From the NCBI GenBank assembly GCA_025927475.1, contig JAICLL010000006.1, positions 30,926-94,925 of the forward strand: a stretch of 64,000 nt of DNA, given 5' to 3'. Below the pieces are notes generated by a model. It did not search any database, was not told the origin of the DNA, and worked only from the letters and a program-made list of their open reading frames with translations. Numbering within the stretch: position 1 is the first letter of the stretch; the number at the start of each line of letters is the position of its first letter. This DNA comes from Pirellulales bacterium. GTDB taxonomy: Bacteria; Planctomycetota; Planctomycetia; Pirellulales; JAICIG01. Both the position numbers and the translations under genes were made by a program. This document shows, one piece after another, positions 25,960 to 35,211 of this stretch.

Positions 25960-27471
25960 TCACTGCATGCTGGGCCGCGCGATCAGCCAGTTGTTGTCGG
26001 CCGGGGCGAACAAGGCCCGGAACGGCGTGTTGTGAACGCCGTGCGCCTTGCGACCGGGATACCAAACAATGTTGAACGTCAGGTTCCAAGCCTGCTGGGC
26101 CGAGCCGCCCGAAGCCGAACCCGCGCCGGGAATCATATAGTTGTACCAGGCCCACATGTCCCACTGGTTCGACAGCGGCAGGCGAACGTCGGCGCCCAGA
26201 TCGCCGCCCTTGTTGCCGGTGCCGCCGGCCCAAACGCGCCCTTGGGTGCCGTTGGCAAAGTTATAGCGGTAGAAGGCGTTGTATAAGTCGATGGTGCGAA
26301 AGCCCAACTGCGTGCCCAACACCACATCGTGGCCGTCGTGAATGTGATACGCGCCCCAGTAGCCCAATTCGTGTCCGGCCAGCGTCAGATAACTGATCTC
26401 CATGCGGATCTGCGCGACGGAGTACTTGGCGTAAAAGGTGTCGTGCATGTAATCGTAGACGACGCCGCCTTGCAGACCATAGCCGGCATGCGCGCGGCGA
26501 AAGATGCCGGCGGTAAAGAACTGCTGGTTGCGACTCACGCCCGGCCCGGGAATCACCGTCGCGCCTTGAAAATCACTTTGCAGAAACGTCGCGCCCACCT
26601 GATAACCGATGCCCAGCGGCGCTAGGCCCAGCCAACGCCCAAACTGGCCCGAAAGATTGACTCCTTCGTGGTAACCGAAGTTGGCGTTGCGTCCCAAATC
26701 GACCGGCGTGTCGAAGCCTTGCGGCCCGACAAACAACGCGATCTCATCCACCCAATGCCGCGGAATGCAAATGCCGTCGCACGGCACCGGCGGGCGCGAA
26801 GAACTGCCTAAGTCGTAATACGGACTGATCGGACCCGCGAATGGAACCTTGCCGCAGCTATTACACGCGCCGTCCAGCAACAGACCATCTTCGTCGTCGC
26901 CAACCATCACGCCGTCTTCCATCAGCGTGCCGTCGGAAAGAATCTCTCCGTCTTCCATGATCGAGCCATCGATCAGCTCGGAATCGTCTTGCATGAGGCT
27001 TGGCAGCCTGCCCGAAGAAAGCGGCCCGGCCGCGCGCTCGGGAATGCCCGGCCCGATGGTTTCGGCGTTCGAGAAATTGGGTTCCTCGATGATGATGTCG
27101 CCTTCCTGAGGTTCAACCTGCTGACCTTGCGCATGCCGAATGACGCGGCCGCGGCGGCCGCCCGTCGTGGGCGAACGCTGCCAACTGGGCGTGAATGGGC
27201 TGGTCGACAGCCGCGGCAACCGCGACCGCACGCTGTTGGGCATCACGCTGGTTTTTCCCGTGGCCCGGTGCGACTTAATCACCGGACGCTCGACCGGCGG
27301 TGAGTCGTCGGGGCGTGACTCGGCGGCCGAGAACTCCGGCGCCGGGGCCGCCAGCGTACTCCGCGACCGGGCAAACTTTTGCGCTTGTGCCGGACCGACC
27401 CAGCCGGCGCAGATTGCCACACACACTCCCGAAATTGCCCAGCCTCGCTGCGTTTTCCGCAAGGGATGCAT
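25960..27471 (-). CDS. outer-membrane beta-barrel-like planctomycete protein
   Basis: A 503-aa protein from ATG 27471 (MHPLRKTQRGW). I reject the longer frame up to 27717 because its first 82 codons lack protein character. The signal peptide ends near residue 31 (AQAQ). Residues ~40-190 are a disordered linker with acidic repeats (DGSIMEDGEILSDGTLMEDG). A Cys cluster near CNSCGK and CDGICIP follows. The second half is beta-rich and resembles planctomycete outer-membrane proteins of the DUF6666/BBP7 kind: FVGPQGFDTPVDLGRN, FGYHEGVNLSGQ, Gly/aromatic strands, WYPGRKAHG. It is probably an outer-membrane barrel of unknown cargo. Confidence 0.75.
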   Translation of the reverse strand: MHPLRKTQRGWAISGVCVAICAGWVGPAQAQKFARSRSTLAAPAPEFSAAESRPDDSPPVERPVIKSHRATGKTSVMPNSVRSRLPRLSTSPFTPSWQRSPTTGGRRGRVIRHAQGQQVEPQEGDIIIEEPNFSNAETIGPGIPERAAGPLSSGRLPSLMQDDSELIDGSIMEDGEILSDGTLMEDGVMVGDDEDGLLLDGACNSCGKVPFAGPISPYYDLGSSSRPPVPCDGICIPRHWVDEIALFVGPQGFDTPVDLGRNANFGYHEGVNLSGQFGRWLGLAPLGIGYQVGATFLQSDFQGATVIPGPGVSRNQQFFTAGIFRRAHAGYGLQGGVVYDYMHDTFYAKYSVAQIRMEISYLTLAGHELGYWGAYHIHDGHDVVLGTQLGFRTIDLYNAFYRYNFANGTQGRVWAGGTGNKGGDLGADVRLPLSNQWDMWAWYNYMIPGAGSASGGSAQQAWNLTFNIVWYPGRKAHGVHNTPFRALFAPADNNWLIARPSMQ

Positions 27472-27819
27472 CGAAAAAGCTCCTCGAAAGGCGCCTGCAC
27501 GGGCAGGCCACCGGCCTGCCGCTTCGTAGACAGCCAAGCTATCGGAACCGATACACCCAAAACTTTCGTTAAAATCTGCGGAACCGGAAAAGTCGGCGCA
27601 GTTTGCCATCGGCGACAATCGGATACCGAAGCGCGCCGCGAACTCGTACGGCTCAGCCGCCGCTGAGCCTTGGAACCAGAACTCTCCATTTTCCGGGCGG
27701 CCGCTTGCGGAAAACAACCCACCGCCTAGCCACCTGGATTACCCGCCCGTTCAGAACGATCAATGCCTTGGTCGGATTGCGGAGAAAGCTCGCATGCCAT
27801 GCCTTCACCTTAGCAGCCG
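27472..27819. other. intergenic region, 348 bp
   Basis: It is upstream of the outer-membrane protein gene. AT-richer sequence around 27540-27600 may hold its promoter. The end near 27815-27842 carries a phrase (AACCTTGAACCCTGAA) of a dispersed planctomycete repeat that runs into the desaturase 3' end. No gene seen. Confidence 0.45.
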
Positions 27820-28929
27820 TCACTCTGAACCTTGAACCCTGAATGCTGACCCCTTTGTTCTCGCGGGCACGTCGTGCACCACGTCCCAGGCCAAGCCGAG
27901 CTTTTCCATCGCCAAAATGGTCCAATACGTCACGTCGATTTCCCACCACCTATGCCCGTGGCGGGCCATGCGCTGAAAAGCGTGGTGGTTGTTGTGCCAG
28001 CCCTCGCCGTAGGCGAGCAACCCCACCCACCATAAGTTGCGGCTGTCGTCCGTCGTCTCGTAGTTGCGATAGCCCCACATGTGGCTGGCCGAGTTCACAA
28101 ACCAGGTGACGTGCAGCACACCGACCAGCCGCACGAACATGCCCCAGGCCACAAATGACAGGGCGGTGTAAGTGTCCCAACCGAAATAGCCCAAAGCGAA
28201 CAGCAGCCCGCTCATCGCAAAGTGCGACGGCAGAAACAGGCGGTGCAGCCAGTGAATGCCCGGGTCTTTGTCCAGATCGGGGGCGTATCGCCGCACCAGC
28301 TCACGCTCATAGGCGGAGCCGTAGCGGGGAATGAACCACAGCATGTGGCTCCAAAGGCCGCCGTCGTGCGGACTGTGCGGATCGCCTTCCTGATCGCTGA
28401 AGGCGTGGTGCTTGCGATGGTTAGCCACCCAAGTCAGCGCCGAGCCTTCGCCCGACAAGCCGCCGAACAAGGCCAGCAGCCACCGCACCGGTCGATAGGT
28501 CGAAAAGCTGCCATGCGTCAACTGGCGGTGATAGCCCAGGCAGACGCCGATGCCGCCGGTGAGCCAATGCAGAAACGCCATGACCGCCACGGCCTTCCAC
28601 GTAAAGTAGAAAGGCGCCGCCAACAAGCCCAAATGGCAAACGACAATCCAAATGGCCACGGGCCAGTCGATGCCGTTGGCCCAGCGCCGACGGGTGACGG
28701 CGTCCCACGGCTCGAGCCGGGTCGGCCGCGATTTGCGGCGCACCGGCCGCCGCAGCGTCGCCGTGCCGCTGGTTGTGCCTGCGCCGTACTGATCTGCGCC
28801 GTAATGATCTGCGCCGTACTGATCTGCGCCGTACTGATTCGTGTCTGCCTTCCGGCGAGCTTTGCCGCTCGCCGTCCGAATTTTTTTCGATTTCGGTTTC
28901 GCCTCGTAGATTCCTGAAGGAGCCGCCAC
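27820..28929 (-). CDS. membrane fatty-acid (acyl-CoA/lipid) desaturase
   Basis: A 369-aa protein from GTG 28929, with GGAGAG upstream. It has the three diiron histidine boxes of membrane desaturases: HRQLTH (from 134), HRKHH (from 171) and HNNHH (from 312), together with four hydrophobic segments. It probably introduces a double bond into saturated acyl chains (delta-9 type) at the cytoplasmic membrane. The N-terminus carries a pentapeptide repeat (YGADQ, YGADH, YGADQ, YGAG) encoded by 15-bp units. The last ten residues (GSAFRVQGSE) are encoded by an intergenic dispersed repeat, so the natural stop has probably been lost or replaced. Confidence 0.92.
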   Translation of the reverse strand: MAAPSGIYEAKPKSKKIRTASGKARRKADTNQYGADQYGADHYGADQYGAGTTSGTATLRRPVRRKSRPTRLEPWDAVTRRRWANGIDWPVAIWIVVCHLGLLAAPFYFTWKAVAVMAFLHWLTGGIGVCLGYHRQLTHGSFSTYRPVRWLLALFGGLSGEGSALTWVANHRKHHAFSDQEGDPHSPHDGGLWSHMLWFIPRYGSAYERELVRRYAPDLDKDPGIHWLHRLFLPSHFAMSGLLFALGYFGWDTYTALSFVAWGMFVRLVGVLHVTWFVNSASHMWGYRNYETTDDSRNLWWVGLLAYGEGWHNNHHAFQRMARHGHRWWEIDVTYWTILAMEKLGLAWDVVHDVPARTKGSAFRVQGSE

Positions 28930-29092
28930 GCGATCTCTCCGTTGCCGTGATGAAATAAAGCGCTTGTGAAGTAAAGCGCCACCGCCAATGAACGCTATGA
29001 GATTCTAGGAACAGGGGCGGGGCGAAGTGTCATCGCGATGTCCGGCTCGTGTAAAAGCTTGGTAAAATCTTCCTTGCTGAGTCGTAAGGGTG

Positions 29093-30529
29093 TCATCCAC
29101 CCACCAGCGTCGAATACATCGAGTAGAGCGCCGCGATGCTGATCGAAAGGAAAGCCAGCCCCAGGCAGATGTCGATCCAACGCGAGGGCGCGAGCCGCGG
29201 GTCGGTTCGCCGGAAACGCAGAAAGACGGTTGCCCCGGCAATGACGGGCAGCGTCGCCGCCTGGGCGAACGCTCCGGCGGCGGCCATTCCCTTCGGGTCG
29301 CGAAACACCAGGTAAAGCAACAAGCCCACCGCGGGATAGAGCACGCTGAACACGTTGATCCACCGTGCGCGCCCGGCTGCGTCGCGGTGCCGCACCAGCT
29401 TGGCCAGGTTCAGAAAATCGGCCGACAGCCGGCTGTTGCCCGCCGAAGCCACGTAAAGCGTTTTGAACAGCACGACACAGCCGCCGATCAAGAACAGCGT
29501 TCGTGTCCAGCGGTGCCCGAAGGCTTGCACATACATTTGGGCAAGCTGCTCCATCATGTCTTTGCCGCTGGGATGCAAATTGAGCCGGTGCAGCACGGTG
29601 GCGCCCATGAAATAGAATGCCACCGTCGCAACGGTAAACACCAGCATGCTCACCCAGGCATCGAGCGCCATGACGCGCATCCAGCCGCGCGCTCGGCGGG
29701 CCCACTCGTCGCCTGGCTGCCGCGGCCCCGCGAAACGAGCATACCCTTTCTCCAGGCACCAATACGGATAGGCGTAGAGCTCGCTGGCGCCGACGCCGGT
29801 GATGCCAAACACGCCAAACGCCAGCGTAACGCCGGCGCCCGGCACCGAAAACTTTAAACCGTGAGCCACTTCGCGCCATGGAATGGGATAGCCGGTATAG
29901 GGCAACACTGCCACACAAGCGACCGTCACCCCAGTGACCGCCACGACAAGCGCCGTGGTAATTAATTCGATCCGCTTGTAGCCGCCGCTGAGCAGCAATC
30001 CGATGGCCACCAGCGCCGTGACAATCGCCCAAGGGTAATCGGGATGCCGCTGGAGGGCCGCCGCCGCCGAGGGCCACACCGGCTCGATGGCCCTCGCCAT
30101 GCCGTCGGCGACGCCGGGCAACATCAGGTGCAGTGCCTGGCCCACGCCGCCCGCCATGGCGCCCAGTTGAAAAATGGTAGCCAGCAACATGCCGAACCAC
30201 CACCAAACCAGCCAGTGGGTTCCCAGCCGCGGGCCGGGCAGCTCATCGAATGCGCCCAGTGTGGGTTTGCCCGACGAAATGGCATAGCGCCCCAACTCCA
30301 CTTGCACAAACACCTTCACGACGCAGCTAAATAAGATTAACCAGAGAAACGCGAAACCATAATCGGCACCTAGTCCGGTGGTGAGCAGCAACTCGCCGGT
30401 GCCGATGATGCTGCCGGCCAGAATGATGCCGGGGCCGATCTGCCGCAGCGCCTGCCCGAGCGTGGCGGGCGGCTCGCGCAGGGCGTCGGCGGGCATGGCA
30501 TACGGATCGAACTCGGCGGCCTCGCTCAT
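29093..30529 (-). CDS. Nramp-related membrane transporter lacking the DPGN motif
   Basis: A 478-aa protein with about 11 hydrophobic helices, the layout of Nramp (NRAMP/MntH) metal transporters. The first helix reads GPGIILAGSIIGTGELLLTT, where canonical Nramp has a DPGN metal-binding turn; here it is GTGE. The helix-6 metal-binding region reads GITGVGASELYAYPY instead of the canonical MPH. It therefore belongs to a divergent Nramp branch whose substrate (other metal, or Mg2+ as in NRMTs) cannot be told from sequence alone. Stand-alone gene. Confidence 0.85.
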   Translation of the reverse strand: MSEAAEFDPYAMPADALREPPATLGQALRQIGPGIILAGSIIGTGELLLTTGLGADYGFAFLWLILFSCVVKVFVQVELGRYAISSGKPTLGAFDELPGPRLGTHWLVWWWFGMLLATIFQLGAMAGGVGQALHLMLPGVADGMARAIEPVWPSAAAALQRHPDYPWAIVTALVAIGLLLSGGYKRIELITTALVVAVTGVTVACVAVLPYTGYPIPWREVAHGLKFSVPGAGVTLAFGVFGITGVGASELYAYPYWCLEKGYARFAGPRQPGDEWARRARGWMRVMALDAWVSMLVFTVATVAFYFMGATVLHRLNLHPSGKDMMEQLAQMYVQAFGHRWTRTLFLIGGCVVLFKTLYVASAGNSRLSADFLNLAKLVRHRDAAGRARWINVFSVLYPAVGLLLYLVFRDPKGMAAAGAFAQAATLPVIAGATVFLRFRRTDPRLAPSRWIDICLGLAFLSISIAALYSMYSTLVGG

Positions 30530-30567
30530 GGACCGATTACAACCGCCCCACCGCGCGAAGTAAAGGC

Positions 30568-33500
30568 TCAGCTCGGCGTGGGCGGCAGAAAGACATCGGC
30601 CGCGTTATCGTATTGGCCGACTTCGAGCATGTTGCGGATCACGTCTTCGTAGGGCGTTTGCCCCGCGAGTTGAGCAAAGAAGAAGTCTTGCGCTCGCTGC
30701 GTCAGGTTTCCCTGAAAATAGAGCGTGTCCCAACCGTCGCCGGTCACATTGGCCAACGCCGAACCGGTTCCGTTGGTCAACAGCAAATGATCTGCTTCGG
30801 GCGAATTGACAAACGCCCGCACGATGTCCGCGTGGCTCACTGCCGGATTGCTCGCCTGGGCGGTCCAATAGGCCTCGCCGCCCGAATCGGGGGCTCGGCC
30901 GAGAACGTCCTGGTACAGCGCGTCGATGAATCCCTGGCTGGTGCCCCCATGGCTCGTGGTGTATTCGGGCGAGCCGACGATTTCTGCTAGCACGAAGCGC
31001 GGATCGACGCCGGCGCCCAATTGCCCGACAAAGTATTGTTGACCGCCCGAGTCGGCGGGGCGATGCAGAAAGTTTTCATAGAAGCAGTTGACCAGGTGGG
31101 CCCGATACTCATTCGACGCCAGGAAATCTTGCACCATGACGTGTTGTTGGGCCAGCGCGGCCGTCGGCCCGCCGCTGGCCAAAAAGCCGAGCCAAAAGGC
31201 CTGGCCCGATGAGTCGGGATCGCGCCCCAGCAGCTCGCGATACAGGTTGCGCACAAACGTGGCATCGGTGCCGTCGCCCGGTTGGCCGGGCAAATAACAG
31301 AGCGTCGCCGGCGCGCCTGGCTGCACGGTGGTGGTGACGGTCGCGGTGTCGCCATCGCCGGCCCCGGGAGTGGTGGTGCCCACCGTGATGGTGTTGGTCA
31401 ACACTCCCGCCGCCGAAGGCGTGACCAAGATGGTCAGCGTTGCCGAGGCATGCGGGCCGATGCGCCCCAACTGGGCCGTGATCATTCCGCCGGTGACGCT
31501 GACGCTGCCCTGGCTGGCCGAATCGGAAACCAGTGCCACGCCCGACGGCAGCGGATCGGTGAGCGTCACGCCGTCGGCTTCGGCGCCGCCGCTATTGCTG
31601 ACGGTAATGGTATAGGTCAGGTTCCCACCGATTGCGACCGGGTCGGGCAGGCCCGTCGCGCTGAGCGACAGACTGGCCCCGCCTCCGCCTCCGCCACTGA
31701 TGATGGTCGTGGCGGTGTTCACTCCATTGCTGGCGACCGTCGTGCCCGAATCGGTGGTGGCGACGATCGTGTTGGCAAACGAGCCACTCTGCGTGGGTCT
31801 GACAACGAGCGTAACGGGTATGATTTCTCCGAAAAACACCGTTCCAAGATTGGCGATCACATAGCCATTGATCTCCTGCACGCTGCGGCCTGGTGCAGTT
31901 CCTGAGAGAAAAGTCATCGAGGGCGGAAGCTGATCGGTCAGCACTACGTTCGTCGCGATGTTGGAGCTGTTGTTGGTGAGGTTCAGATGATACGTCAGTT
32001 CCTGTTGGGGCGCGCCGGTGCTGGGTGATGTGCTTTGTGACAGCAAAAAATTCGCCGGCAACAAGACGGGCGCCGTGATCGTCACGGAATCGCCGGCGGT
32101 ATTGTTGCTTGGATTCGGGTCTCCCGTGGCGGCGGTGACGGCGGCGTGGTTGGCGATGGTGCTGCCTGCTTGCAACGGCATAACCACGAGCGTGAACGTC
32201 GCCGTCTGACCGGCGAGCAACACGCCTAGATTGTCGGTCACCGTACCATCCGCGGCCACCACAACCCCTTGATTAGCGCCGCCGCTGCCCACGGTCGAGT
32301 TGGCCGAGACAAACACCACGCCGGAGGGAAGCGCGTCGGTAATGATGACGCCGGCCGCGTCATTTTGTGCGCTCTGGTTCGTTACCTGGATGGTGTAGGT
32401 GATTGCCTGGCCGGGCACAAACAGTTTGTTGTCCGAGGTGCGCGTGGCCGTAAGCGATAAATCGGCGCCACCGGTCCCCGCTGGCACGGCGGTCACCAGG
32501 TCGGCGCCCACCACACCGCTGGGGGTGGCGTTGCCTTGCGTGCTGGTCACCACGGCGGTGTTTTCGATGGCGCCTACTTCTGCCACCAACGCGGTCACCG
32601 TGAGCGTCACGCTTTGGCCGGGGCCAAGCACGGCGATTCGATCGGTAACCAGGCCGTCGGCTTGGCTGACAATGCCGCTGGTTGCGGAGCTCGAAACATA
32701 CGCCACTGCCGAAGGCAGTGGATCGCTCAACACCACGTTGTTCGCCGATGCCGTCGCACTTTGGTTGGTCAGCGTGATGGTATAGGTGAGTTGCTGCCCG
32801 AGTTGCATGGGTGCGCCGCCTGACGAGTCGGATTTCGTGACGCGTAAATCCGGGGCGCCCATAGCGGCCGCGACCGATGTCAGGTTGTCGATGGCAAAAT
32901 TGCTGTCGGTGGCGGTGCCCGAATCGGTGGTGGCGATCGCCATGTTGCTGATCGGCCCCAACTGAGTGGGCGTGGCGACGATGGTCAGCGTGGCGCTGGC
33001 GCCGGCGGCCAGGGTTCCCAGCCGGTCGACCACGCTGCCGTTGATCACGCGCACCGTTCCCAGAGCTGTGCCGCCGGCTGTGGCGCCGGCAGCGGACTGG
33101 GCCGAAACGAACGCCATTCCCGCGGGCAGCGGATCGCTGAGCATGACGTTGCTGGCCGGGTTGCTGCCGCTTTGATTGGTGACGGTGATCGTGTAAGTCA
33201 GCGTTTGACCGGGCACGATTTGGCTTCCGCCGTTCGAGTCGGTCTTGGTCACCGCCAACGCCGCTTCGGCCGGCGGTGTGCCATTCACCGTTAGGCTGTC
33301 GGTGGCAATCGCGCCGGGCGGATTCAGCTCTCCGGAAGTGGTCGATGCCGCGGCGTAGTTGGTCAGCGGCCCGCCGGCCAGCGGAGAAACTGCCAGAGTC
33401 AGCGTGGCGCTGGCGCCCGCCGCCAGCTCGCCAACGTTGACGGTTGCCATGTTATCCGCCTCGGCGACCAGGCCCTGGCTTGACGAGGCATACAAATACC

Positions 33501-34551
33501 GCACGCCATCGGGCAGCCGATCGAACAACACGACGTCCGAAGCCGCGTTGGCGCTGTGATTGGTGACTGTGACGGTGTACACGGCGGCCTGACCGGGGTA
33601 GACCGTGCCCGAGGGCGGCGTCGTGCTCACCGCCAGGTCGGCGGCAGTTGATGGATTGGCACTCGCCACCGTGCTGCTCAGCGTTGCCAGATTGTTCGCA
33701 AGCAGCGGATCGCCGGAATCGGTGGTGACGAACGCCGAATCGCTCAGCGAACCTGCGACGGTGGCCATGACGTCGATGGTCACCTGCGCGGTCTGCCCGG
33801 CGGCAAGGCTGCCCAACGTGGCCGTAACGACGCCATCGGTTTCATTGACACTGCCGCCATCGGTTGTCGCGCCCAAAAACGCGACGCCGCTGGGAAGTTG
33901 ATCGGTCAACATCACGTTGGCGGCCGATTGGCTGGCATCGTTGTTGGTGATTGTAAACGTGTAGCGCAAGGTTTGCCCCGGCACGACGGACGCCGGTCCG
34001 GCTTGGCCAGTCACTTGCAAGTCCGTCGAAAACGGTCCGGCGGCCGAGGCAGTGAGGGCGTTGTTGGCGGTGACGGTTGGCGCGTCGGAACTGGAGGCCG
34101 AGGCGATGTTGTTCAATGTGGCCGCGGCGGTGGGCGTCACTCGTACATCGACAACGTCGGTGGCGCCCGCCGCCAAGCCTCCTAAGTTGACGCTGACTAC
34201 CCCGCCCGACTGTGTGATCGTTCCGGCGGAGGTGGATGCCGAGATAAAGTGGGTCGAGCCGGGCAGCGTGTCGGAGAACGTCACATTCGAGGCCGCGGCG
34301 TCGCCGACATTCTGAATTTGAAACTTGTAGTCGACCAGCGAGCCTTCGACGGCGCTGGTCGGCGGGGCGATCGGAGTGATCTGTAACTGCGCGGTCAGCA
34401 GGGTGCGCGGCTCGAGGCTTTCGAGGCGGCCTCGGGGCGGCATTTGTCCGCGCTGTATATGACCATGCTGTAGATTGCCACGCTGTCGGCGGTTGCGCCG
34501 TCGGGGCAGATTTCGCACGAAACATCTTGCAGCGAACCAACTTGGCATCAT
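30568..34551 (-). CDS. giant surface protein: LEPR-xLL motif, eight DUF11 repeats, DUF4214 region
   Basis: A 1327-aa protein. An AGGAGGTGA site sits just before the two start ATGs (34551 and 34548). The very basic N-terminus leads to LESLEPRTLL (residues 43-52), the LEPR-xLL motif at the start of large planctomycete surface proteins, thought to direct export. Eight DUF11 beta-sandwich repeats follow, each with a phrase like GQTLTYTITVTNQS and LSDPLPxGxxFVSA. The last ~200 residues hold three or four DUF4214-like units (FVRNLYRELLGRDPDSSGQ, FIDALYQDVLGRAPDSGGE). DUF11 repeats act as stalks and DUF4214 often accompanies adhesins. It is probably an extracellular adhesin. No downstream partner gene is seen. 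Confidence 0.9.
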   Translation of the reverse strand: MMPSWFAARCFVRNLPRRRNRRQRGNLQHGHIQRGQMPPRGRLESLEPRTLLTAQLQITPIAPPTSAVEGSLVDYKFQIQNVGDAAASNVTFSDTLPGSTHFISASTSAGTITQSGGVVSVNLGGLAAGATDVVDVRVTPTAAATLNNIASASSSDAPTVTANNALTASAAGPFSTDLQVTGQAGPASVVPGQTLRYTFTITNNDASQSAANVMLTDQLPSGVAFLGATTDGGSVNETDGVVTATLGSLAAGQTAQVTIDVMATVAGSLSDSAFVTTDSGDPLLANNLATLSSTVASANPSTAADLAVSTTPPSGTVYPGQAAVYTVTVTNHSANAASDVVLFDRLPDGVRYLYASSSQGLVAEADNMATVNVGELAAGASATLTLAVSPLAGGPLTNYAAASTTSGELNPPGAIATDSLTVNGTPPAEAALAVTKTDSNGGSQIVPGQTLTYTITVTNQSGSNPASNVMLSDPLPAGMAFVSAQSAAGATAGGTALGTVRVINGSVVDRLGTLAAGASATLTIVATPTQLGPISNMAIATTDSGTATDSNFAIDNLTSVAAAMGAPDLRVTKSDSSGGAPMQLGQQLTYTITLTNQSATASANNVVLSDPLPSAVAYVSSSATSGIVSQADGLVTDRIAVLGPGQSVTLTVTALVAEVGAIENTAVVTSTQGNATPSGVVGADLVTAVPAGTGGADLSLTATRTSDNKLFVPGQAITYTIQVTNQSAQNDAAGVIITDALPSGVVFVSANSTVGSGGANQGVVVAADGTVTDNLGVLLAGQTATFTLVVMPLQAGSTIANHAAVTAATGDPNPSNNTAGDSVTITAPVLLPANFLLSQSTSPSTGAPQQELTYHLNLTNNSSNIATNVVLTDQLPPSMTFLSGTAPGRSVQEINGYVIANLGTVFFGEIIPVTLVVRPTQSGSFANTIVATTDSGTTVASNGVNTATTIISGGGGGGASLSLSATGLPDPVAIGGNLTYTITVSNSGGAEADGVTLTDPLPSGVALVSDSASQGSVSVTGGMITAQLGRIGPHASATLTILVTPSAAGVLTNTITVGTTTPGAGDGDTATVTTTVQPGAPATLCYLPGQPGDGTDATFVRNLYRELLGRDPDSSGQAFWLGFLASGGPTAALAQQHVMVQDFLASNEYRAHLVNCFYENFLHRPADSGGQQYFVGQLGAGVDPRFVLAEIVGSPEYTTSHGGTSQGFIDALYQDVLGRAPDSGGEAYWTAQASNPAVSHADIVRAFVNSPEADHLLLTNGTGSALANVTGDGWDTLYFQGNLTQRAQDFFFAQLAGQTPYEDVIRNMLEVGQYDNAADVFLPPTPS

Positions 34552-34711
34552 TCACCTCCTGGGCGCGCGGCCGCTTCGACGACCTCTCTGAATGCGTAAT
34601 TCAGGCATTCTGGGCAAAGACGGCGGCCTTTTTCCAGCATAACTAGTGCCGGAGCGAATGTTTAGTCCCACCACGCGGGACGGCGGTGGAACTCCATTGC
34701 CAAGTTGTATG

Positions 34712-34994
34712 CTAGGGACCATACGGCATTTCATAGTCGATCGCCATCGCCGCGAAGCAGGCCGACGCCCAGTATTTGGCCGCCGCCAGGAGGTGGAAAA
34801 CTGGCGGCGAGATATGGTAACACCGCCGAAAGTCGCGACCGAGATTCTCAGGGCTAAGCCACCGGAGCGCCCCGCGATGCGGAACGCTCACGATCCAACT
34901 GCCGCCCGGCCGCAGAACACGCGCAATCTCGCCGACCAAGGCTCATCGCTCCGAGACGTGTTCAAGTGCATCCAATGTTGCCACCACGTCAAGC
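34712..34994 (-). pseudogene. remnant of a SAM-dependent methyltransferase
   Basis: The minus strand reads DVVATLDALEHVSER, then an in-frame TGA (34943-34945), then ALVGEIARVLRPGGSWIVSVPH. This is the post-II to motif-III region of a class-I methyltransferase. Both the AdoMet-binding motif I and the C-terminal domain are absent, and the frame stops at 34712. A nonsense change plus truncation marks it as decayed. It fills the gap between the giant surface protein and transaldolase genes. Confidence 0.65.
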
Positions 34995-35211
34995 GCTAAG
35001 AATGAAAGTCCAAAAGCCCGCCACGTTCACCAACAGCGATGGTACGGCGGAAAGCCACCAAGCCAGATTCCTGGTACGCTACAAAAAGCGGGGGACATTC
35101 AGCAACAGCCCCCCGACTCGCCAACAGCCCCCCGACTCGCCCAGGGGTGGGCGGTGTGGCTGCCATTTGTTATGTTTGGAAGGAATTCACCCTACCTAAA
35201 GGAGTTGACCC

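Noticed and set aside
28995..30206. Minus-strand frame of 403 codons overlapping the Nramp gene
   Set aside because: It lies out of frame within the clear transporter gene and has Arg/Ala-rich shadow composition.
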